A stretch of 64,000 bases of DNA from Henckelia pumila (lineage: Eukaryota > Streptophyta > Magnoliopsida > Lamiales > Gesneriaceae). The position numbers were made by a program, and so were the translations under genes. The first letter of the stretch is position 1, and every line of letters begins with the position of its first letter. The DNA is taken from the NCBI RefSeq assembly GCF_033568475.1, contig NC_133122.1:151480861-151544860 (forward strand), in the 5' to 3' direction. This document shows, one piece after another, positions 55,765 to 64,000 of this stretch. Under the pieces are notes generated by a model. The model worked only from the letters and a program-made list of their open reading frames with translations. It was not told where the DNA came from and did no database searches.

Positions 55765-55960
55765 CAACCCACGCTTGGGTCGACCCAAGCGTGGGTCGAC
55801 CCAAGCTTGGGTCTCGCTAGTCGACCCAAGGATGGGTCAAACCCAAGCTTGGGCGCTTGGGTCGACCCAATTCTTGTGGACCCAACATTGGGTCGACCCA
55901 ATGTTAAGTAAGACTGGGTGCCAAGCATTGGGTCAACCCAATGTTAAGTAAGACAGGTTG
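55765..55960. repeat. Palindromic array, left side of the MULE
   Basis: Repeated TTGGGTCGACCCAA and CCCAAGCTTGGG units, in both orientations and overlapping. Variants occur down to CAACCCAATGTTAAGTAAGAC, which is itself repeated at 55896 and 55936. Confidence 0.88.
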
Positions 55961-56108
55961 CCTCTGTGATTTTTTTAACGCATTTATTTGTATTTTTAAA
56001 AGGTCTATTTGCAAAGAAAACTAGGCAGAGATGCAATTATTCGCTGCAAATTGACACTTGAGTCGAGATATAAAGAGACTGCCAAGAATATTCATCACTA
56101 CCTGAACA

Positions 56109-57615
56109 ATGAGGAGAGAGCAACATTTTTTGAGCAGTCAGATAATTGATATTGGTAATGATGAGTTGTGGATGGTCGTGCGCAAGAGACCGGTTAGATT
56201 TTCTATGTTAGAGTATTGTTTAATAACCAGTCTCGACTGCGCTATAGAGCTGACAGATCTACCAGAAGAAGGTATCTTTGTCTCCAGACACTTTGTTGGT
56301 AAGTCTTTGATTTTTCTGAGTGATTTGGAGTCAAAGATTACTGTCCAAGGACAGAATGAGACTGAGGGGATAGATGTGGAGAAGTTGACTATGGCTAGTC
56401 TTTACTTCTATTGTGCCGTGTTCGATGAGGGGACTAGGAAAAAGAGCGTGTAGATCGACCCTAGATATCTAAGGCTTATAGATGATTTGGATAGTTTTAA
56501 CAGTTATCCCTGGGGTAGAGTAGTCTATCGTGATGCAGTCAGAGCTTTGAAGAAGGACCTTTCAGGGAGATATACTTACCTCACCGAGGCACAGGGTTGT
56601 AAATAAGTTGATGGAAGCTTCCTTCTCAGTGGTTTTGTGCTGCCTCTGCAGGTATATCATTTTTTGAATGTTAAAGTGAATTTGATATCTTTATTTCTAA
56701 TAATAACATTGTTTGAAATTTTTGTTATAGATCCTCACTTATGAATATTATCCGAGTGTGGCACAAAAGTTTGCAAAGAAAAGGGATGTGGTGGACGGTT
56801 TGATGTTGCCCAGGATGTTTCAGTGGGCGACTAACATGTGGCCCTCAAACCGTGTCCCGTCTGCTGTTGATGTTAGTGCAACCTTTGGTTCCTGTGCTAT
56901 ATAGTTGTAAGTAATATGAATTTATTTGATATAATAACTGTGGACATAAATTTTTAATATATCTGATACAATATTAAATAAATATAGGATTGTGTTGGAT
57001 GTTTGACTCCTACTCCTGTGGAGATCGTTTCATCATATTATACGACCGATGTTTTTGTTGATTCTGCACCCGATGCGGTCATCACTCGGGTACTCGAGCT
57101 GTGGAGTCAGGGTCATACTGTCATATGTATCCAGCACCCTCTGGAGAATTATGTGGAGTCTCCCCCAGTCCAGCACACACCTTCATCTCTGGATGATTCC
57201 AGCACCCCTTCTGTTGATGCCACTAGATCCAGCTCCAGCACCCGTTCTCCCATTCGTACGGGTCCTAGAGTCCACTTTGGACTCAATCCTTCCCATCGCC
57301 CATCACCCATCACCCCTGGATCATTGTTTCGGGAGGCGTTTGATTGCATTGGAGGATACCGTTAAGTCATTGCGTCTTGAGATGAGAGCAGGATTTATTG
57401 AGACCAAAGTGTGTATTAGGGATATGAAATTGGGTTTTGATGAGTTGAGATCGAGTTTGGATGAACAGATTAGAGCAGGTTTGGCCGAAATCAGGTCTCA
57501 GACGTCAGTGCATGATCAGAGAGATTATAGCATAGTCTATAGCAGAGGGCTGAAAAGGAAATCATCCATACTTGAGGCAGATGTTGGTGAGTTATTTTTA
57601 TTTATGTTTTCGTAA
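56109..57615 (+). pseudogene. DUF1985 (Ulp1-associated) MULE gene, decayed
   Basis: The first segment (56109-56452) has the DUF1985 core DELWMVVRKRPVRFS, EYCLITSLDC and LYFYCAVFDEGTR. A TAG at 56451-56453 interrupts it, and the frame continues with FNSYPWGRVVYRDAV to about 56605. After a GT-AG intron (donor near 56650, acceptor near 56731), ILTYEYYPSVAQKF and LPRMFQWATNMWPS follow. The last part (57003-57615) is Ser/Pro-rich and then a helical region (TVKSLRLEMRAGFIETKV). No Ulp1 protease domain is seen. Stops show it is inactive. Confidence 0.7.
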
Positions 57616-57742
57616 TAGAATGATGTATTAGAATTGTCATTCTAATTTTAATTTATTTGATGTATGCTGTTAGGTGGGATGATAATATGGTCAGGGAATT
57701 GTTTCCTAGTAGTAGCCAAGCTGAGGAGTCAACACCATCTGT

Positions 57743-58987
57743 CTAAGTACCTGATTCAACACCTAAACCAATCCCATAATCGGTATTTGAGCTTAGCCTG
57801 AATCTATTTTCCTCGTCAACACATATGTCTGTTATGCCTCCTCGATTCATTTTCTCAACCATGTGCAAATAACAAGGCAATAGAGTAAAAATCTTCGTGG
57901 GATCACCTTTCAAAATATTGTCTGCTAGTTCTTTCCCTCTCCAAGCCTTGTAATATGATATATCAGAATTCATATTATTGCACATCATCGCCATGACCGC
58001 TTTCGGTACAATTGGCACTGTATGACTTTGGAAATTATCCACCAACATATCATGAACAACAGCCGAACTAGCTCCGCGGATTCTCTTACGTCTCCCTGTC
58101 AAACCACAAATGTGTGTATTGCAATATGTTTGAATGGAGAATACATGTGAATCATCCTTAATTTTTTAGCTCCAGATTCTCCACTTACAATCAGACACTA
58201 TACATTTTACATCGTATACTTTTTGGCTACTTTTTATAGTCTCAAATTCAAAACAAGCTTCCAAAATGATTCTTCTTTACTCTTTTTTCACCACATCTAT
58301 GTTTGGAAATTCTTGACCAACAAATAATTTTGAACCATCTGTGAATAAAAATGTGTCATTATAAATATCCACATCTGCAACCACATTTGACTCATTACTT
58401 GCAACCATATTTGCCTCGACCTCAACGTCATGGATGACATTCACATCACGTGATTCATCATATAACTCAGTTGTGTTACTATGATCCACATGGATGACAT
58501 CCATATTATGTTCTTCGTCGAAAAACTCACTGATATTATTACGATCCAAAGAAATAATATTCAAATCAAAATAATCATCATAAGATCTATGTTCCTTATA
58601 ATTATTATTGTACTCGTCAATACCAACTCCGTGCACATTATCAGAAACATCCAAAGAAGTATCAACAACATGTTCAATTTCAACTTGAAGCACTAACCTA
58701 CTTTTGGGACAACTAAAATACAAATATGCTTCCAAATCATGGTCATTCTCTATATAAATCGGTTGAATGTTGCAAGGCAACTCTAGAAGGTAACTCAACC
58801 TCAGGTTGGCAGTCTCGTCTACTTTCCCAACTCTATATAGTTCACTTTTTGAATTTTTGAAAAGACAAATATTATCATCTACTAGAATAGCAGAAAACTT
58901 TACATTGGACCTTGGATTCCATTTATATACGTTAGCTTCACTTACTTTCCATCTACCATCGAAATAAACAACAATAACTGTAGGCAT
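57743..58987 (-). pseudogene. MuDR-type transposase N-terminal part (MULE)
   Basis: The start is ATG 58987 (MPTVIVVYFDGRWK). An acidic Asp/Asn/His-rich middle leads to LFVGQEFPNIDVVKKE at about 58325-58277, the conserved start of the MuDR domain. After a frame change the next frame starts at 58102 and reads KAWRGKELADNILKGDP and FTLLPCYLHMVEKMN, then DEENRFRL, all conserved in plant MULE transposases. The catalytic DDE core that should follow is absent. The coding region ends at about 57743 against the DUF1985 gene. Confidence 0.8.
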
Positions 58988-59049
58988 AACCTACAAAATT
59001 CACCAAAAATTAAGAGAATAAGATAATTAGAATCAGCAAAAATTAACAA

Positions 59050-59225
59050 AAAATCATAAATTAGCGTCGCCACACTTGGTCGACCTTAATTTTGGTTGAC
59101 CAAGAAAAATTCTTCTTGGTCGACCTATAATTTTGGTAGACCCATAAGAATTCTTCTGGGTCGATAGTTGCTTTTTCTCCATTGACCAAGAGTGGATTCT
59201 GGGTTGACTAAATTGGTTCTGGTTT
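59050..59225. repeat. Palindromic GTCGAC repeats, right side of the MULE
   Basis: Units such as TTGGTCGACC, GGTTGACCAAGAA and CTTGGTCGACC, in inverted arrangement, mirror the left array. Confidence 0.75.
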
Positions 59226-59600
59226 GATAGATCACGAAAACTCGAACTCGGCTTACTCAAACGCCTCAGGTCAATTAAAGCTTTGATCCACACTTGCTAA
59301 GTGAATAAAATAATGACTCGGGGGTTGAATAAATTCTTCCATTCAACGAAAATGGAGAAAACTTACTTGGGCTTGCACACATGATTTGTTTTTTCTTCAA
59401 GTAGGGAGGAATGAGAAAGACGATGTTGGGAGTAGATTTAGATCTAGGTCAGAAGAATGAGCAATAAGATGTTGGGAGTACATTTAGATATAGTACAGAG
59501 GGGAGATAAAGATGGATTTAATGCGGGAGCAGGTGAGGTAGATGGCTTGTTTTAATTGCGGGGATAATAGGAAAACATTGGGGAAGTAGCGTGTCGACCG

Positions 59601-59985
59601 AGAAGACATAGAAGAGGGGAATTAATTAAATTAATGTGTTTAATTTACAGTTAATCTTTTCTCTCTCACTCCTATTTTTTTAATTGACCCGGGGTAAATT
59701 GTGTCAGGTAAATAACTACTTAGTACCCTTATTGCGTATCACCTATTAACATATCTATGCAAATCCACCTATGTGAAAAATGAAAATATATAAATATGAT
59801 TAAAAATCAGCATATTCTATATTAGGTTTAACAATGTATATTCTCATTCGAAAAAATCTTATGCTGGTAGGTTTGGTTTAGGAGATATTCATTATCATGT
59901 AAATGTTTGTTCAAAGTTTTTTTTGAAATATTATTCTGCCAATAAGTGATTGATTGATAGATGAAAGATTTATATTGTCTGTCGA
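59601..59985. other. AT-rich intergenic DNA
   Basis: No gene or clear repeat is seen. Confidence 0.6.
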
Positions 59986-60355
59986 GGATTGCTCCAGTTG
60001 TAGTGATGGTCCTTGGATCATGTAGGTCTCACATGAATTATCTGCACCTTCAGGTGTAGTGATAGATTTTGGGTCGTGTAGGCCTCACATATCACTATAC
60101 TTTGAGTAAAACTCTAGATGTAACATGTAATTTGCTCTAGTTGTAGTGATGACCCTTGAATTGTATGAGCCTTACATGATCGTAGCACATACAAAGGTAA
60201 AACTTTATATTGTACCTCCAGGTGTAGTGATAATCCTTGGATCATGTAGGTCTCACATGAATTATGATGCACCTTCAGGTATAGTGATAGCCTTTGGATC
60301 GTGTAGGCCTCACATATCACTATACTTTGAGTAAAACTCCGGGTGTAACATATAA
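59986..60355. repeat. Two-level tandem repeat
   Basis: A unit of roughly 55-65 bp (GTGTAGTGATAnnCCTTGGATCATGTAGG followed by TCACAT) is repeated about six times. A higher-order copy of about 145 bp recurs at 59990-60120 and 60215-60350, with CTATACTTTGAGTAAAACTC as a shared landmark. Confidence 0.8.
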
Positions 60356-60719
60356 TATTCACATAAAAAGTGTTTATTGGGCTAAGAATTTTGATTCGGA
60401 ACCACAACAAATTCAAGAGGTTGATTTATCTATTTTTTTTTAGGAAAGGTGATCTATATTTTCCCAGTTGTTGTTTACCAAAAGGCTTAACAGGTAAATT
60501 TGCTTTAGATCCTCAAATTTGAACTTAACTTTGCAGTTAATTCATGTCAAAAAAATGTGTTTGAAATCCGTAATTTACAAAAAAATATTTTTGCACCGCT
60601 TGGATCCACATTTTTTTTTTCGGAAGAGAATCTGTACAAAACACTATAAAGATAATACTAAAATATGATATTTGAGCATTCTATAATTTTCAGTGGGCGT
60701 AACCCGACTTGGAATTTTT

Positions 60720-60775
60720 GGGTTATGGGTATGGGGCAAGGCAAGGCGGGGCGGGGTGGGGTGAGGTGGGGCCAA
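60720..60775 (+). repeat. G-rich tract
   Basis: Repeated GGGGCAAGG, GGCGGGGCGGGG and TGGGGTGAGGTGGGG, with several GGGG runs on the + strand. Confidence 0.75.
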
Positions 60776-61555
60776 ACTGGATCCAGATACGCCTCATCGC
60801 AATCCCTGTCATGGATGTGGTCAATGTTATATTATAATCAATAAAAATTAATAAAAGGTTAATTAACTTTGGGCTTCTGAAAGATAAATAATCTTTAGAT
60901 TTCTGAAAAAATAATAACCGTTAGGTTTTTTAAAGGTCAATAACCTTTAGATTTCTGAAAGGTTAATAACCTTTTTTGAATGATCAAATAACCTTCGATA
61001 TATCGAAATGACACTGTCTCTTGGCATACTGAAGTGTCATTTATTTTTCTATATTTATGTCACTGATTCATTAGGACATTCATAACTTGGAATTCAAAGT
61101 TCTTCACTCCTCTATCAACTTCTTCCCTCGGTTTCTTTCTGTGCTATTTTGTCCAAGTTGTGATAAAGCTCAGGTACTGTTCAATTCTTCTGTATTGGAA
61201 TTTGTGCTAAGTTGTTGCAGTTGTCACCTTTGTATCATGAGAAACTATCGTCTACAGTGAACTTCGAAGCACCGTAGGAGGAAACAAATATGTTTTAAGG
61301 AAACTATAATTTATTATAGGCCTAAGTTTGGTTTCGACATCTTTATCTGTACAGAATCTATTATTGTATTGTTCAATTTATTGTAATTGTAGTAAAAGTT
61401 CTTCCACATTCATGTATTATTATACTCCCTCCTAATTCTCCCAACAGTTGATCATGAGTAATAATAATTAAGATCTAAGGCATTCTTCAAACTTTAAAGT
61501 AGTAAGCATGGATAGTTCAGATCGGAAGAACTTTATGTATATGTAATACTTTTAG
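60776..61555. other. Intergenic DNA with a short repeat
   Basis: 60855-60985 has three to four copies of an AATAACCTTTAGATTTCTGAAAGG-like unit, written here as a pattern with variants. 61080-61450 resembles the transcribed part of a copia LTR (GTAGGAGGAAACAAA, then CTCCCTCCTAATTCTCCCAACAG), but no boundary is confirmed. Confidence 0.5.
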
Positions 61556-63701
61556 TGTTGGTGATCGGTTAACTCGTGCCCGAAAACGCAGTGAAAATTT
61601 TAAAATTTTTAACACAAAAGAGATTCGAGCACTTGTGTAGCATTCAAAACCAAACAACCATAGGGTGTTTAGAAGTTTTACCTATCAATCTCAAAGATTG
61701 ATTTATGGCTCCAACCAAGTTGATAAACAACTAGGCTCTTGAAGTGGTAGACACTATCTACAAGCTTCCAAGAGCACACCTTGCTCAAAATGGATTCAAC
61801 ACTTCAAGCCTTCGAATTAGGTCCACGACTAGACGATCTAGATCCGCTCTAAATATGCACTAGAATATTTAGATAATTTTGCATTGAGATTTTCTCAAAA
61901 ATTGAAAGAAAAACTTGGAGAAAAATATGAATAAGTGTTCAGCCACTTTCCTTCAAAAATGGAATGAATATGTGTGTATAATATTGATAATAATATATTA
62001 ATGGTGAAGGATTAAATGATGCAATTAAAATCATGCATGGAAAGCTAAAGGCTTGCATGAAAAATTGCATCCATCCTTTCAACCCTTCAAATACCACACA
62101 CATATATATAACATGAATATATATATATATATTTCGAATATATATAATATATATACATGTTTTTGAACTTATTTAATTAAACAATAAACTTAATCCCAAT
62201 TAAGTTTAAATAATTAATTAAATCTAACTTGAACTCATTCAAGTCCACTAGTATATAATTATTCAACACTATATTAATTTGATCTCTACTAGACTCAATA
62301 ATGTTTAATTAATTAAACACTTTAATTAATTTAATTATTTGTACATTACAAAGTCTACTAGTGTTAAATTAATTCAACTCTTGAATTAATTAATTAAGTT
62401 CAAAACGATAGTTCAGAAAATCAACATTTTCACAAACTAATTATTTTAAGTCAACTTTTAATCTTGGAACACATTCACAAATTAAAAGTTACTTTTTCAT
62501 TTATTTTCCAATTTAGAAGTCAAACTTCTAATTTATTTTACTAATAAACTCCTTTATAAGTTGTTCAACACATTGAACTAATTTTAATATCAACGAGATC
62601 TAGAAAGCTAGTACTTGTGTGACCCTCAATAGTTCATTGATATAACTAGCAGTGGGTTCACATCTCCATGTGATTCGGGATCAACAAGTCCCTTATATGA
62701 GCATACCCTATATAGCTCCATTCTTATTGATAAACTCCTTGATAATAAGAACGTCAGAAAACTCAAGTCTGATAGTACCCAACTAGTCATGTGAAATGTC
62801 TAGCAGCATCGCTTACATGACTCCCTAGGTATCAAATGATAGTGCCTGCAAGAACCAATCAATTATGGTTAGCGTACAATACGGTTCCTTCAACTCATAT
62901 ATCCCGATCGATTCGACAACCATTGGTTTATCGAAATTTGTCATTGAATCGATAACTATGTGTTATGTCGTAGTTGCATCGAATGTGTAATTAAAGAAAC
63001 CCCTTTCTTAATTACCACCTACTCTGATAAGAGATTTCAAGCTACGTATGCATGAGATCACATAGGATATCCATACCCGTAGGTAAGCGGTGAATCCCCG
63101 ACTACAATGCATCGACTCATATATGTTTCGTCACAACACCCAACATTGCCACCTGATGACCCCAGATGAGTCGATAAACAAGTCAAAGTGAAGCACTAGC
63201 ATATATAGTCTCCATGTTGTCCCGGGTCATAAGGACTAATGATGTACAATAATAAACTAGGAACTTCTCTACTCGATAAGTGAGAACCACTTGAAAAATC
63301 CTTTAGGGAGGGTTGTTCAGTGTACTCTACAAGGAGCACCTATTTGCATGCTTGGACATCTCCATGTCCCCTACCAATGAAACATGATACTCATATCGCA
63401 AATACTAGTCTCAAGCTCGAGCGGCCTTTATCCTTCTTTATGGCGGCTGAATCGACTAGGAGCAATTTAGAATATACAGTATTCCAAATATGAGTTTCAT
63501 GATAGTCACCACATGACCATCTCATATTCTTTCTACTATTTGTATATTCAAGGGCTTTATCTATGCAGCTTGCATGGGTATACAGATAAAGATTTGCCAA
63601 ATTAAATAATGTCAAATATTATTAAAATAAAGATTGTCATACAAGAATTCTCTCAAGGACCATCGACCAACACATTGGCTCGACGAACATCTACTCTAAC
63701 A
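61556..63701 (-). repeat. Solo LTR related to C1
   Basis: 2146 bp, starts TGTTGGTGATCGG and ends CTACTCTAACA, with target duplication TTTAG (61551-61555 and 63702-63706). It aligns with the C1 LTR in many places, for example TGTGTGACCCTCAATnGTTCA, CTCCCTAGGTATC and CATATATCCCGATCGA. No internal element region remains. Confidence 0.92.
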
Positions 63702-64000
63702 TTTAGTAGAACATTTATTTTTTGTACAAGAGCATGGATACTTCAGATAGTTAATGGGATACTGACAACCATTTACGCGTCTTCATTAACTTCATTTTAT
63801 GTTAATAAATTTTAATTTCAGTGTTAATTTTCAATGGATATGTTTTCACGAAAAATGAAAATATATAAATATTGAATAAAAGCTTTGATAATTTTTATTT
63901 TTAAACACTAACAATGTGTTTGGTGTACTGGATTTGGAGGGGATTTGTTGGGATTTGCAAATACCGTTTTGGTGTTTGGCAAAATGAAATTTTAAAACGG
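63702..64000. other. Intergenic DNA and start of a MITE-like repeat
   Basis: The last 90 bp (AATGTGTTTGGTGTACTGGA, then TTTGGTGTTTGGCAAAATG) look like the beginning of a terminal-repeat element that continues beyond the window. Confidence 0.4.

Larger units (their letters stand above)
55440..59600. mobile_element. Mutator-like element remnant (DUF1985 gene plus mudrA)
   Basis: A DUF1985-type gene on the + strand and a mudrA-type transposase on the - strand converge at about 57620-57740. Both flanks carry palindromic GTCGAC-rich repeats (55765-55960 and 59070-59225). MULEs that carry Ulp1/DUF1985 genes are known in plants (Kaonashi-type). The outer terminal inverted repeats and target duplication could not be identified, so the borders are estimates. 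Confidence 0.65.

Noticed and set aside
55668-55951. Repetitive frames with GRPKLGSTQAW-type peptides
   Set aside because: They are direct translations of the palindromic MULE repeat, readable on both strands.

Overview
This is nuclear DNA of a flowering plant, most likely a eudicot. It holds intron-containing plant housekeeping genes inside a dense bed of retrotransposons, DNA transposons and one old pararetrovirus copy. Only three host genes are convincing. (1) A MAPR/membrane steroid-binding protein gene: two exons, + strand, 25048-26784. (2) A dnaJ72-like J-domain gene: three exons, + strand, 43271-46247. (3) An intronless presenilin gene: - strand, 47556-49007. I saw no rRNA gene, tRNA gene or CRISPR array.

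1-21525 is a three-deep nest. An Athila/Tat-like gag-protease element (A1, 15518-21525, continuing off the left edge) was hit in its 3' LTR by a Ty3/gypsy element (G1, 1-2549 plus 12254-15517). G1 was in turn split between its protease and RT by a nearly pristine Ty1/copia element (C1, 2550-12253, TSD GATAA) with an uninterrupted gag-pol frame and almost identical 1.86 kb LTRs. 21526-24600 holds decayed LTR pieces, a hAT-type element with TIRs (22543-24056) and a small Helitron-like element (24082-24518). The MAPR gene follows.

27980-42810 is a decayed endogenous caulimovirid on the - strand. It reads protease-RT-RNase H, then a possible second ORF, promoter, tRNA-Met primer site, movement protein and coat protein, so the copy is circularly permuted. 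It is interrupted by a solo LTR (X, 32235-41045, TSD CTTAA), which is itself interrupted by a gag-only gypsy element of the same LTR family (Y, 33802-40582, TSD CTATC). The dnaJ and presenilin genes follow. A decayed copia element (C2, 49151-55358, TSD CCTAT) sits only 144 bp upstream of the presenilin start codon.

55440-59600 is a Mutator-like element remnant. A DUF1985 (Ulp1-associated) gene on the + strand converges on a mudrA-like transposase on the - strand. 59600-64000 contains tandem repeats, a G-rich tract, a solo LTR related to C1 (61556-63701, TSD TTTAG) and the start of another repeat.

The most unusual signal is a recurring one. Five repeat families (G1, A1, X/Y, C1 and the Mutator-like element) each carry a compact array of short near-perfect palindromes, usually in the LTR or just after the primer-binding site. 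In X and Y, members of one LTR family, the array sits at the same place but has a completely different sequence.
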